A DNA stretch of 64,000 bases, taken from positions 9,640-73,639 of the forward strand of contig JBBQWZ010000036.1 in NCBI GenBank assembly GCA_038210135.1, written 5' to 3'. This stretch comes from JBBQWZ01 sp038210135 (GTDB lineage Bacteria > Acidobacteriota > Terriglobia > Bryobacterales > Bryobacteraceae). A program made the position numbers and the translations under genes. Positions 24,457-33,415 of this stretch are shown here, piece by piece (the stretch's first letter is position 1; every line of letters starts with the position of its first letter). The notes under the pieces were generated by a model. That model saw nothing but the letters and a program-made list of their open reading frames with translations. It had not been told where the DNA came from and ran no database searches.

Positions 24457-26676
24457 ATGCGTGTTTTAGCCTTGCTCTGTGCTCCCCTGCTCATCTTCGC
24501 CGCAAACGAAGGCGGCTCGAAGCAGCCCATCACGACCACCGACCTGCTAAAGATCAAACAAGTCTCAAGCGTCAACGTCGCGAAGGACGGCTCCTTCGCC
24601 GTCTACGGTGTCCAATCGATCCACACAGAAATGGTGGCCGGAGAGCCCGCCTACAGCTACCGCACCAACCTCTGGTACATCAACCTGAACGCGGCCGGTG
24701 CGAAGCCGACCCAACTAACCTTCGGCGATCGCAGCGATTCGCAGACCGCCATCAGCCCCGACGGCAAGACGCTCGCCTTCGTCCGCGTGGACGGAGTGCG
24801 CGGTGCCGCGACTCCGCCCCGTCCCCAAGTCTTCCTCCTGAATCTGCGCGCGCCAGGCGAAGCGCAAGCCATTTCCAAGCTCGAAAACGGAGCTGCGCAG
24901 CCCGTCTGGCGGCCCGACGGCAAGGCGCTGCTGGTCACTTCGGCGATCCCGATCTCGAAGCTCGAAGGCAAGCCGCATTACGACCTCGATCGCCCCCAGC
25001 GCGACTGGTTCGACTACGATCGCGCCAAACCCTCCGCCGACAAGGACGCCAAGCCCGAAAAGATCGAAGCCCGTCCAGATGGCGACCGCAAGGCGATCCG
25101 CAACTGGCTCGCGAAGAACGCCGCCAAAGACAATCCCACTGAAATTACGCGCATGAACTTCCTCGCCGAGCAGTCGCTCGCGCCCGAACAGCGCATTGGC
25201 GAAGTGTTCCTGATCGATCTCGAAAACGACAACAAAGCCACCCAGCTCACCAAGGATTTCTACCAGCATGGCGGCTTGCAGTTCTCGACCGACGGCCGTC
25301 AAATCGCCTTCGTCTCAACGCCCCCCGGCAACATCAATCCCGACCGCACCCGCCGCAGCGCCATCTGGGTGATGAACGCCGACGGAACCGGCGCGAAGCC
25401 GCTGCTGACCAACGAAGCCTGGTCCTACAACTCGCCGCGCTACATGGCCGACGGCAAGACCATGCTCTTCGCCGCCTCGCAAACCGATGAGCCGGGTTTC
25501 CGCCAAGGCAAACTCGGAACCTTCAACATTTCCTCAGGCCAAATCAATTGGCTGGCGAAGGACTGGGATTCGAGCGTGCAGCGCATGCAGGAAGCGTCGG
25601 ACGGCACCGTTCTATTCGCGACCCCCTGGCATGGCGGCGAACTTTTGCAGCGATTCGAGAACGGCAAGTTCACCGAACTTTCGAAACATGGCACGGGAAT
25701 CGGCGTCTATGACGAGGGTGGCAACAAAATTGTCATGTCTGTTATCAGCGTCGCGAATCCCAACGAACTGTACCTCGTAAAGCGCGACGGCTCCATGCGC
25801 CAGCTCACCGAATTGAACTCCGGCTGGCTCGCTAACAAATTAGTTGTCATGCCGGAAGAGCATTGGATCACGCGCCCCGGCGGCATCAAGGAGCAATATT
25901 GGGTGATGAAACCCGCGGGCGCCGTTGCCGGCAAGAAGTATCCCTGGGTGCTCGACATGCACGGCGGTCCGACCGCCATGTGGGGTCCCGGCGAATTCTC
26001 CATGTGGCACGAATTCCAGCTGTTCTGCGCCTGGGGCTACGGCGTGACGTATGCGAATCCGCGCGGCTCCAGCGGCTACGGCTACGCGCATCAAAAAGGC
26101 AATTTCAAGAACTGGGGCGACGGCCCGGCGCAGGACGTTCTGGCCGCGCTCGACGAGACCGCGAAGACCAATTCGTACGTGGACAAGGACCGTCTGTTCC
26201 TCACCGGGGGCTCGTACGCCGGATATCTGACGGCCTGGATTATCGGCCACGACAATCGCTTCAAGGCCGCCGTCGCGCAGCGCGGAGTCTACGAGCTGAC
26301 CACCTTCTTCGGCGAAGCCAACGCGTTCCGGCTGGTCGAAAATTCCTTTGGCGGCTTCCCCTGGGAACCCGAAACCAAGAAGCTCCTCGAGCACGAATCG
26401 CCCTACACCTACGTAGATAAAATCAACACGCCCTTCCTGATCATTCACGGAAGCGAGGATCTCCGTACCGGCTACGCGCAAAGCGAAATGCTGTATCGTT
26501 CGCTGAAGCAGATGGGCAAGCCGGTCGAATATATCCGCTATCCGTCGGTGGGCCACGAACTCAGCCGCTCCGGTCCGCCGTCGCAAAGAATGGATCACGC
26601 TCTGCGCATCGTCGAATTCTTCGAGCGCTTTGCAAACAACGACCATGCGGCTCCGGTGGAGTCGAAGGTCAACTGA
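24457..26676 (+). CDS. S9-family (prolyl-oligopeptidase-like) serine peptidase, exported
   Basis: This 739-residue protein has a signal peptide (MRVLALLCAPLLIFA). Its N-terminal half is a beta-propeller of WD40/PD40-type repeats, for example QTAISPDGKTLAFVR and GGLQFSTDGRQIAFVS. From about residue 460 it has an alpha/beta-hydrolase domain with nucleophile Ser586 in GGSYAGY, Asp668 in HGSEDLRTGY and His700 in SVGHELSR. This matches dipeptidyl-peptidase/acylaminoacyl-peptidase-like enzymes that cut short peptides in the periplasm. All three catalytic residues are present. Confidence 0.88.
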   Translation: MRVLALLCAPLLIFAANEGGSKQPITTTDLLKIKQVSSVNVAKDGSFAVYGVQSIHTEMVAGEPAYSYRTNLWYINLNAAGAKPTQLTFGDRSDSQTAISPDGKTLAFVRVDGVRGAATPPRPQVFLLNLRAPGEAQAISKLENGAAQPVWRPDGKALLVTSAIPISKLEGKPHYDLDRPQRDWFDYDRAKPSADKDAKPEKIEARPDGDRKAIRNWLAKNAAKDNPTEITRMNFLAEQSLAPEQRIGEVFLIDLENDNKATQLTKDFYQHGGLQFSTDGRQIAFVSTPPGNINPDRTRRSAIWVMNADGTGAKPLLTNEAWSYNSPRYMADGKTMLFAASQTDEPGFRQGKLGTFNISSGQINWLAKDWDSSVQRMQEASDGTVLFATPWHGGELLQRFENGKFTELSKHGTGIGVYDEGGNKIVMSVISVANPNELYLVKRDGSMRQLTELNSGWLANKLVVMPEEHWITRPGGIKEQYWVMKPAGAVAGKKYPWVLDMHGGPTAMWGPGEFSMWHEFQLFCAWGYGVTYANPRGSSGYGYAHQKGNFKNWGDGPAQDVLAALDETAKTNSYVDKDRLFLTGGSYAGYLTAWIIGHDNRFKAAVAQRGVYELTTFFGEANAFRLVENSFGGFPWEPETKKLLEHESPYTYVDKINTPFLIIHGSEDLRTGYAQSEMLYRSLKQMGKPVEYIRYPSVGHELSRSGPPSQRMDHALRIVEFFERFANNDHAAPVESKVN

Positions 26677-27123
26677 GCGCACGGTCAACCTGCACCCGAA
26701 CCGCGACCGTGAGGGAGCGGACCCCAATCCAAACCGAAAATCCAAACCGAACCGCGACCGTAAGGGAGCGGACCCCAATCCAAACCGAACCGCGACCGTC
26801 AGGTCGCGCTTACCAGCTCGCTTGCACCGCTTCCGAGGATTGAACCCGGAGCGTAAGCGACGGGACTTCGCGCTCTAATAACTCCGGGAGTGAGAACGGG
26901 ATTCCGCTCGTTCTCAACACGCACCGATAAGCAGCCGCCTTTTCACATCGTCCCTCCTTACTCATCTCCCTCAAAACGCCAAAGCACGCGCCTGGGTGAC
27001 GCTTCTGGGTGCCTGCGCCCACTCTCGACTACGATGCCCTCGATAAGTCCCGCGTTATCAGCGAGCGCAATTTGGCGCTCCACTTGCCAATAGAGAGCTT
27101 CCGATAGAGAGGAGGGCAGAAAG
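26677..27123. repeat. Intergenic repeat cluster (family A three times, family B once) and leader of the next gene
   Basis: Family-A copies lie near 26697-26723, 26750-26775 and 26785-26811. The first two have loop GTGA or GTAA with the tandem G.A stem. The third is GCGACC, loop GTCA, GGTCGC, in which both G.A mismatches have become Watson-Crick pairs. Family B lies at 26841-26869. From 26890 to 27123 I see no gene, only a leader ending in a GAGGAGGG ribosome-binding site. Confidence 0.85.
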
Positions 27124-27456
27124 ATGCCGGCCATACTCGCGGGATTCGAACTGGACGAGTTGAAGCGGCAGCGGGACAATGAGATTGACTGCGACTGCTG
27201 GTGCGCCAAAGATGGGGCGAAAGCCTTGTCGGAACGCATCGAGAACAAGGTGGAAGCCTCCAAGGAGCGGATGCATGCCGCAACGGAGGACGCTACGCGA
27301 ACCGCGGAGCGCCTGTTGAAGCGCGGTAGAAACACATGTGAGGATGTGCTCGACAATACGACGCATCAAGTGAAGAAATTTCCGATTCCAGCCCTAGGGG
27401 TCGCGTTTGCGGCAGGAGCCTTATTAGGCGTTCTGCTTCCGCACAAGAAGACCTGA
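27124..27456 (+). CDS. Small ElaB/YqjD-like protein with C-terminal membrane anchor
   Basis: This 110-residue protein has a long charged helix (residues about 30-80, KDGAKALSERIENKVEASKE...) followed by one short membrane segment, PIPALGVAFAAGALLGVLLP, and a basic tail HKKT. Charged helix plus glycine-rich anchor is the layout of the DUF883/ElaB/YqjD family, tail-anchored proteins linked to ribosomes or stress. An odd Cys-rich patch, DCDCWC, lies near residue 22. GAGGAGGG precedes the ATG. A strong hairpin terminator lies downstream, so it is probably a single-gene transcript. Confidence 0.6.
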   Translation: MPAILAGFELDELKRQRDNEIDCDCWCAKDGAKALSERIENKVEASKERMHAATEDATRTAERLLKRGRNTCEDVLDNTTHQVKKFPIPALGVAFAAGALLGVLLPHKKT

Positions 27457-27573
27457 TGCCCTAGGCGGATCTCCCTGGCCCGATAGGCTGCTGTGCGGCG
27501 ATCAAACCGCCCGCGCCATCTCGTGTGATTTGCCCAGAATTCACACGGACGCCCTCCTGCCGGAGCCGGGACA

Positions 27574-27620
27574 TAACGCGCCACGAGAACTACTCGTTCT
27601 CGTGGCGCGTTGACGTTTTA
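27574..27620 (+). terminator. Strong hairpin, probable terminator
   Basis: AACGCGCCACGAGAAC (27575-27590) pairs perfectly over 16 bases with GTTCTCGTGGCGCGTT (27596-27611) around a 5-base loop. TGACGTTTTAG follows. The T-run is short, but the stem is the strongest in the window. It lies about 120 bases past the ElaB/YqjD-like gene. The stem is symmetric, so it could also act on the other strand. Confidence 0.65.
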
Positions 27621-27740
27621 GTGCCGTGAGAAGCCTAGCCGATTCCATTCCGACACCTCGCCGTCTTCTCGAAGTCCATCCGTTCAACCCCATGAAAGTC
27701 TCAACAACTGCTGTTCTTGCGTTGTTAGACTTGGGTTGGT

Positions 27741-28043
27741 ATGGGAGTTGCGCTGCCGCAAGTACTGAGCACGTTGCTTCAGCATGAAGCTGATTTGCGT
27801 AGCCGAGGTGTGTGTCACGCGGCCGTTTTTGGTTCTGTCGCCCGAGGCGAATCGCATGCCGGCAGTGATATTGACGTGCTCGTAGATCTCGATCCACTGC
27901 GTCCGATGGGTCTGTTCGAGTATGCCCGGATAAAATTGTTCATCGCCGAAATCCTCGGTGAATCAGTAGATGTTGTCCATCGGAAGAACCTAAAACCATT
28001 GCTCAAAGACGCGATCCTACGCGACGCGGTGAATGCCTTCTAA
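27741..28043 (+). CDS. Minimal nucleotidyltransferase (MNT) antitoxin
   Basis: This 100-residue protein carries the nucleotidyltransferase motif GSVARGESHAGSDIDVLVD, with Gly-Ser and the two metal-binding Asp residues intact. It represents the MntA-type half of MNT-HEPN modules. In studied pairs MNT neutralises the HEPN partner by adding AMP groups. The stop overlaps the HEPN gene by 11 bases, so the two are co-translated. Confidence 0.85.
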   Translation: MGVALPQVLSTLLQHEADLRSRGVCHAAVFGSVARGESHAGSDIDVLVDLDPLRPMGLFEYARIKLFIAEILGESVDVVHRKNLKPLLKDAILRDAVNAF

Positions 28044-28392
28044 GAATCCGGCCCAGCGGCTGAACGACATCATTGACAGCATCGACGCGATCCGCGCGTT
28101 TACGGCTGGCATGACCGGGGAGGATTTTACAGCCGATCTAAAGACGAAGTACGCCGTCACTCCAGCTCTGGAAATCATTTCGGAGGCGTCTCGCCGACTG
28201 CCAGACGACCTCAAACTCCGGTGCTCCGAGATCGACTGGCCTGCTATCGCCGCCTCTGGAAACGTCTATCGCCACGAGTACGAGGTTGTCGATGACGGTT
28301 TGATTTGGCACACGATTACTCACAGCCTTACGAGCTTACGAGCCGCTGCCGCAGGTGAGTTGCAGCGGCTTGATCCCAAAGATCCTCACTAA
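28033..28392 (+). CDS. HEPN/DUF86 toxin partner
   Basis: This 119-residue all-helical protein is of the DUF86/HepT type. It has DIIDSIDAIRAFTAGMT at the start and ASGNVYRHEYEVVDDGLIW near residue 75. In active HEPN RNases the catalytic pair is written R-x4-6-H, but here Arg and His are adjacent (YRHEY). This GNxxRHxY variant is also found in other DUF86 members and may lack classical RNase activity. HEPN proteins act on RNA, and the usual partner is the overlapping upstream MNT gene. Confidence 0.8.
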   Translation: MPSKNPAQRLNDIIDSIDAIRAFTAGMTGEDFTADLKTKYAVTPALEIISEASRRLPDDLKLRCSEIDWPAIAASGNVYRHEYEVVDDGLIWHTITHSLTSLRAAAAGELQRLDPKDPH

Positions 28393-28412
28393 GCCTCCGC
28401 CATCACCCAAAA

Positions 28413-29438
28413 TTAGTAGAGCCGGACGCCCAACCGTCCGGGTTCACGCGTCATATGGACCGTGTCAACAAACCGGACCTTCTTGGTGGCGCACGTCATC
28501 ACCAGCGAATGCGTCCGGCAGCCATCGCCGAAAAACCGAACTCCCTGGAGTAATGCGCCCTCGGTGACGCCGCAAGCCGCGAAAATAATCTGGTTTCCCG
28601 GAGCCAGATCCTGCGCCGTGTAAATTCGCTTCGAGTCCTTGATCCCCATCCGCTCGACGCGCTCTTCGAGTTCCGGCGTATTGACCACCAGGCGGGCGAC
28701 CATTTCTCCGTGCAGGCAGCGCATGGCGGCCGCGGTGATGACACCTTCCGGCGCGCCGCCGATCCCCATCACGGCGTCAACGCCGGCTCCTCGAACAGCG
28801 GCCGCGATGCCCGCCGACAAGTCTCCGTCTCCGATCAGCCGGATGCGCGCACCGGTCGCGCGAATCTGCGAGATCAGCTCCGCGTGGCGCGGCCGGTCGA
28901 GGACCATGATGACCAGATCCTTCACGTTGCGATCCAGGCAGTGCGCAATCGCCTTCAAGTTATATTTCACTGGCGCATCGATGTCGAGCGCGTCGCGGCA
29001 AGCCGGCCCGGCGACGATCTTCTCCATGTAGCAATCCGGAGCGTGTAGCAAGCCGCCATGCTCGGACACCGCCAGCACCGCGATCGAATTGGCGGTTCCG
29101 GTGGCACAGAGGTTGGTGCCTTCGAGCGGATCGACGGCGATGTCCACATGAGGATATTCGACGCCCGCTGGAGCCGCCTCGCCAACATGCTCCCCGATGT
29201 ACAGCATCGGAGCCTCATCGCGCTCGCCTTCGCCGATTACGATGTTTCCGCGAATCTTGATTCCATCAAAAGTGTGACGCATCGCCTGCACGGCGGCGTT
29301 GTCGGATCCATCGCGGTCGCCCATGCCCATCGTGCGAGCGGCGGCGATGGCGGCCTCTTCGACGACTCGGACGAAGTCGCCTTCGAGATCGCGTTCGATC
29401 ATCGCGACAGGGGGATGCTCGGTGCGCGGCGCAGTCAT
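28413..29438 (-). CDS. glpX: Fructose-1,6-bisphosphatase class II
   Basis: GlpX removes the 1-phosphate of fructose-1,6-bisphosphate in gluconeogenesis. In some bacteria it also acts on sedoheptulose-1,7-bisphosphate. The 341-residue protein shows GDRDGSDNAAVQAMR, the metal-binding VDPLEGTNL and GIGGAPEGV, all family hallmarks. I use ATG 29438 (MTAPRTEHPP), which has GGAG 9 bases upstream. ATG 29453 would add five residues. The frame is open far further upstream, antisense to two other genes, which is not meaningful. Confidence 0.9.
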   Translation of the reverse strand: MTAPRTEHPPVAMIERDLEGDFVRVVEEAAIAAARTMGMGDRDGSDNAAVQAMRHTFDGIKIRGNIVIGEGERDEAPMLYIGEHVGEAAPAGVEYPHVDIAVDPLEGTNLCATGTANSIAVLAVSEHGGLLHAPDCYMEKIVAGPACRDALDIDAPVKYNLKAIAHCLDRNVKDLVIMVLDRPRHAELISQIRATGARIRLIGDGDLSAGIAAAVRGAGVDAVMGIGGAPEGVITAAAMRCLHGEMVARLVVNTPELEERVERMGIKDSKRIYTAQDLAPGNQIIFAACGVTEGALLQGVRFFGDGCRTHSLVMTCATKKVRFVDTVHMTREPGRLGVRLY

Positions 29439-29468
29439 AATTGATTTCTCCATCGCTATGATACAGGA

Positions 29469-30077
29469 ATGCCTCCGTCCGCTCCCCGCAAACGCGTCGC
29501 GATCTTTCTGTTCGACGACGTCGAAGTCCTGGACTTCGCCGGTCCCTTCGAGGTCTTTGCGGTAACTGGACAGCGCCCTGGTCCGGGTCCCTTTGAAGTG
29601 ATGACGGTCGCCGCTAAAGCGGGCGTCGTTCAGGCCCGCAATGGTCTGGCCGTGACACCGGCCTATACGTTTGAGACGCTGCCGAAGCCCGATATCCTGG
29701 TGATCCCTGGCGGCTATGGAACACGTCCGCTGGTCAACGATCCTCCCACCATCGACTGGATCCGCAAGCTGGCCCCCGATGTCGAATTCCTGCTCTCGGT
29801 CTGCACCGGCTCCCTCCTGCTCGCCAAGGCCGGCCTGCTGGATGGGCAGTCTGCGACCACGCATTTCGGCGCGCTCGATCTCCTGCGCCAACTCGCTCCG
29901 TCCACCAAGGTCGTCGAGAATACGCGATTCGTGGATAACGGCCGGGTGATCACGTCGGCCGGAATCTCCGCCGGAATCGACATGGCGTTGCACGCGGTGT
30001 CCCGCATACACGGAATCGAAGTCGCGCGCGAAACGGCACACTACATGGAATACCGGTGGATTGAGGGCGCGGAGTAA
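29469..30077 (+). CDS. DJ-1/PfpI family protein, isonitrile-hydratase/ThiJ-like
   Basis: This 202-residue cytosolic protein has the class I glutamine amidotransferase-like fold of the DJ-1/PfpI family. Its opening is KRVAIFLFDDVEVLDFAGPFEVF, followed by ILVIPGGYGTR and the nucleophile elbow SVCTGSLLLAKAG with the reactive Cys, then TTHFGALDLL. The DFAGPFEVF opening is typical of the isonitrile hydratase/AraC-amidase branch. The actual reaction is not certain. It diverges from glpX with 30 bases between the starts. Confidence 0.85.
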   Translation: MPPSAPRKRVAIFLFDDVEVLDFAGPFEVFAVTGQRPGPGPFEVMTVAAKAGVVQARNGLAVTPAYTFETLPKPDILVIPGGYGTRPLVNDPPTIDWIRKLAPDVEFLLSVCTGSLLLAKAGLLDGQSATTHFGALDLLRQLAPSTKVVENTRFVDNGRVITSAGISAGIDMALHAVSRIHGIEVARETAHYMEYRWIEGAE

Positions 30078-30137
30078 TTCTTTCGCCGCGGCATGGGAAA
30101 ATATGGATAGCGATTCCTTCGCTAGTCCGGGGCACTG

Positions 30138-31742
30138 ATGGATCGATTTTGGCTTGTCGTCTTGACCGCCGCATCTTGCGCATCCAGCCACGCGGCGACC
30201 TGTGACGGTATCGCCGTTCTCAAGCTGAAGGACACGACCATCTTGACCGCCGTCGTGGTTGGTGCCGGCGAATTCGCGCCTTCGTCCGCGGCTCCCACTT
30301 CCCCCATCGTCACGCCTTACAGGATTTTGCCGGCCTTCTGCCGCGTCACCGGAATCCTGAAGCCGAGCGCTGACTCCAATATCCAATTCGAAGTCTGGAT
30401 GCCGGCGACGGATTGGAACGGCAAGCTGCAGGGAGTCGGCAACGGCGGGTTCGCGGGATCCATTCAATACGGCCCCATGGCTGGCGCGCTCGGACAAAAC
30501 TACGCGGTCGTCAACTCGGATACCGGGCACACCGGTTCCGACGCGACGTGGGCATTGGGCCATCCGGAAAAGCTGATCGACTATGGGTATCGCGCGGTCC
30601 ACGAGACCACGGTTCTCGCGAAAAAGATCGTCGTAGCGTTCTACGGAAATGGCCCGAGACGCTCCTATTTCAGCAGTTGTTCGAATGGCGGACGGCAGGC
30701 GTTGATGGAAGCCCAACGATATCCGGCGGACTACGACGGCATTATCGCCGGAGCGCCCGCCAACGACTTTACGCATCTGGTCTCCGGTTTTGCCTGGAAC
30801 ACGAACGCCCTGATGCTGGACCCGGCCAGTTATATTCCGCCGGCGAAGATCAAAGCGATGGCCGATGCGACGGTGGCATCTTGCGACGCTCGTGACGGGG
30901 TCGCCGACGGAGTCATCGACGATCCGACGCGCTGCCATTTCGATCCCTCCGTGCTGCTTTGCAAAGCCGAAGAGAACAACAGCTGTCTCACGGCTCCCCA
31001 AGTCGCCGCGCTGAAGAAGATTTATTCCGGCCCGATCACTTCGAAAGGCCGGCGCATTTTCCCCGGCTATCTACCGGGCGGCGAGATGGGCGCTTTCAGT
31101 TGGTCAGGCTGGATCACGGGAGCCGCACCAGGCCGCGGCGCCCAGTTCAGCTTTGCCACGCAGTTCTTCATGAACATGGTCTTCGGCGATCCGAAGTGGG
31201 ACTTCAAGACCTTTAACGTGGACAAGGATGTATGGACGGCCGACAAAAAAGTCGCCAAGATTCTGAATTCCGTCGATCCCGATTTGAGTGCGTTTCGCGC
31301 TCGCGGCGGCAAGCTGATCCTGTGGCACGGTTGGAGCGATCCAGCGATCGCCGCGGAACGTACGATCCAGTATTTCCAGGCCGTCCAACACAAAATGGGA
31401 TCGAAGAAGACCAGCGAATTTGTGCGGCTCTACATGGTTCCGGGCTTACAGCATTGCGCAGGCGGTCCCGGTCCGAATATGTTCGGAGCGGCGCCAGGCA
31501 CATCGCAGCCCGATCCGAATTCGGATATGTCCGCCGCGATCGAGCGTTGGGTGGATACCGGTACGGTTCCGGATTCCATCGTTGCTGTGAAACGGGCCTC
31601 GGATTTTGACCCGGCGAGCAAGCTGCTCCGCACCCGTCCCCTCTGTCCCTATCCCCAGGTCGCGCGCTATCAAGGATCAGGAAGCACGGACGACGCGGCG
31701 AACTTCAGTTGCGAAATTCCTTCGTACGCAAAAAGGAAATAG
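30138..31742 (+). CDS. Tannase/feruloyl esterase family protein, exported
   Basis: This 534-residue protein has a signal peptide (MDRFWLVVLTAASCASSHAA). It has the tannase family pattern: VGNGGFAGSI, the nucleophile motif SSCSNGGRQALMEAQRYP, IIAGAPANDF, and a C-terminal GLQHCAGGPG. The last holds the Cys-His pair that joins a disulfide across the active site in this family. These enzymes release phenolic acids from plant polymers such as tannins or feruloylated sugars, which fits a soil organism. Length is normal. Confidence 0.87.
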   Translation: MDRFWLVVLTAASCASSHAATCDGIAVLKLKDTTILTAVVVGAGEFAPSSAAPTSPIVTPYRILPAFCRVTGILKPSADSNIQFEVWMPATDWNGKLQGVGNGGFAGSIQYGPMAGALGQNYAVVNSDTGHTGSDATWALGHPEKLIDYGYRAVHETTVLAKKIVVAFYGNGPRRSYFSSCSNGGRQALMEAQRYPADYDGIIAGAPANDFTHLVSGFAWNTNALMLDPASYIPPAKIKAMADATVASCDARDGVADGVIDDPTRCHFDPSVLLCKAEENNSCLTAPQVAALKKIYSGPITSKGRRIFPGYLPGGEMGAFSWSGWITGAAPGRGAQFSFATQFFMNMVFGDPKWDFKTFNVDKDVWTADKKVAKILNSVDPDLSAFRARGGKLILWHGWSDPAIAAERTIQYFQAVQHKMGSKKTSEFVRLYMVPGLQHCAGGPGPNMFGAAPGTSQPDPNSDMSAAIERWVDTGTVPDSIVAVKRASDFDPASKLLRTRPLCPYPQVARYQGSGSTDDAANFSCEIPSYAKRK

Positions 31743-31749
31743 CCGGAGG

Positions 31750-32421
31750 CTATTCCGGCAGAATGACGATTTCCACGCGGCGGTTCTCGGCGCGACCTTC
31801 GGGCGTTTCGTTTGTGGTTTTCGGCTGATAGGGACCGAAGCTCGCGACCGATAAACGCGCCTCCGGAATGTTGAATTCGCCGGTCAGGGTTTCCAGCAGT
31901 TTCACGCTGCGCGCCGTCGATAGCTCCCAATTACTGTGGAAACGCTTGTTGCGGATCGGCGTTCCGTCGCTGTGCCCAATCAGGCTGATCCTATTCGGAA
32001 GGTCGCGAATCGCATCGGCGATCTCTTCGATCAGTGGACGCGCGGACTTGGTGATGTCTGCCTGGCCAGCGGGAAACAACACCGCCTGCGGCAGGCTGAT
32101 CACCACGCCGCGAGATTCGATCTCGAGATCCGCATCGTGCTCCCGCAGTTTCGCGCGCAATGCCAGCAGCTCCGGCGACAACGTCTCCGCTGGAGCAGGC
32201 GCTACCACCGGGGGAACGATCTGTGGAACCGGTTCCGGCGCGCTGACCATCGCAGCAACCGCCGCTGGAACTGGCTCGCGCTTCCGCGCCAGACCTTGCG
32301 CCGCAGCCGCCACGAACAATACCAACAGAATGGTGATGACGTCCGCGTAGCTTGCCAGCCACCGATCCTGCTTTGAAGAATCGTGCCGCAGATAGATCGG
32401 CCGCCGCGTGCTACTGACCAT
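31750..32421 (-). CDS. motB: MotB-like stator protein with OmpA peptidoglycan-binding domain
   Basis: This 223-residue protein has one N-terminal membrane helix, WLASYADVITILLVLFVAA, with the Asp that carries protons in MotB. An Ala/Pro-rich linker follows, then an OmpA domain (VLFPAGQADITKSARPLI, LIGHSDGTPI and ARLSVASFGPYQP). It anchors the stator to peptidoglycan and works with MotA, whose gene overlaps it by 11 bases. No other flagellar genes are present in the window, so the stator could drive a flagellum encoded elsewhere or another motility or transport machine. Confidence 0.85.
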   Translation of the reverse strand: MVSSTRRPIYLRHDSSKQDRWLASYADVITILLVLFVAAAAQGLARKREPVPAAVAAMVSAPEPVPQIVPPVVAPAPAETLSPELLALRAKLREHDADLEIESRGVVISLPQAVLFPAGQADITKSARPLIEEIADAIRDLPNRISLIGHSDGTPIRNKRFHSNWELSTARSVKLLETLTGEFNIPEARLSVASFGPYQPKTTNETPEGRAENRRVEIVILPE

Positions 32422-33280
32422 GTGCAGCCACCGTCTTCGTTGCCAGGCCGCGCTCGCCCACGGACTCCGAGGGCTCGCGTAGGAAAGCGGCCAGTTTCAC
32501 GCGGATCATCGACGGATGCAGTCCGTCGGCCACGCAGAGAACGCCTTCGAGAATCAGTTCCTGTCTCTCGAATGTGTCCGCGACCGTCGCGCGAATCCGA
32601 TGCGCTAACGGCAACAGAACCAGGTTCGCCAGTCCTAAGCCGTAAATCGTAGATACGAACGCCATCCCGATTCCGCCCCCCACGGCTGTGAAATCGGTGA
32701 AATGCCGGAGGACTTCGATCAATCCGACAACCGTTCCGAGGATGCCCACGGTCGGCGCGAAACCGCCCGCGACTTCGAGCGTCTTCGCATCCGATTCACC
32801 CTGCCGTTCGCGGAGCTTCAGTTCATTTTCAATAGCGGTCTGCAAATCGATCCGATTCCGGACGTCGAGCGACAGCAGCAGCGCTTCACGCAGAAACGCG
32901 TTATCAATGCGCTCCGCGAATCGCTGAAGCCCAGCCATTCCGTCCTTGCGCGCGATTCTTGCGGCCTGTACCACGTCTTCCATCAGGCGCTCCGGCTCGA
33001 CGACTTCGGCGGAGAAGAGCGACACAACCCGCTTGGCGGAATTGCGGATGTTCTGCATGGGCGTCGTCACCATCAGGATGCCGAGCGTTCCACCAAATAC
33101 GATTGCGGCGGCCGTCGGCTGCAAAAAGTAGAGGATGCCGGCCCCAGTGGAGGCGATTCCGGCTACCAGAGCGCCCACCGCGACAACGATTCCGATCACC
33201 AGCGAAGCGTCGACGCGCCTTCCAGTTTGCTTCCGCGCGTCGAGCGCGCTGCGAGTTTCGGCTTGGGCGATAGAGAACAT
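32411..33280 (-). CDS. motA: MotA-like proton channel protein of a stator complex
   Basis: This 289-residue protein has the MotA layout. Two helices lie near the N-terminus (ASLVIGIVVAVGALVAGIA and YFLQPTAAAIVFGGTLGIL), then a cytosolic region, and then two more helices with VAGGFAPTVGILGTVVGLIEVLR and GGGIGMAFVSTIYGLGLANL. Glycine and proline positions in the third helix match MotA/PomA. The start is ATG 33280 (MFSIAQAE). It is translated just ahead of, and coupled to, motB. Confidence 0.85.
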   Translation of the reverse strand: MFSIAQAETRSALDARKQTGRRVDASLVIGIVVAVGALVAGIASTGAGILYFLQPTAAAIVFGGTLGILMVTTPMQNIRNSAKRVVSLFSAEVVEPERLMEDVVQAARIARKDGMAGLQRFAERIDNAFLREALLLSLDVRNRIDLQTAIENELKLRERQGESDAKTLEVAGGFAPTVGILGTVVGLIEVLRHFTDFTAVGGGIGMAFVSTIYGLGLANLVLLPLAHRIRATVADTFERQELILEGVLCVADGLHPSMIRVKLAAFLREPSESVGERGLATKTVAAHGQ

Positions 33281-33415
33281 TCTCGGAGATACTCCTCGGA
33301 ATCGAGAATGCAAACGGAGGGCCACCGCTTTCGCATTGAAAACGCAAAGCCGCCCAGCGATCAAAGCGTCAAGAGTTTGGCGGATCCGCCAAGAACCCGC
33401 CGCTGCGGCGTTCGC

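Noticed and set aside
29454..31001. Extension of the glpX frame through two other genes on the opposite strand
   Set aside because: The GlpX family starts at MTAPRTEHPP. The added 500 residues have no similarity and oppose the DJ-1/PfpI and tannase-like genes.
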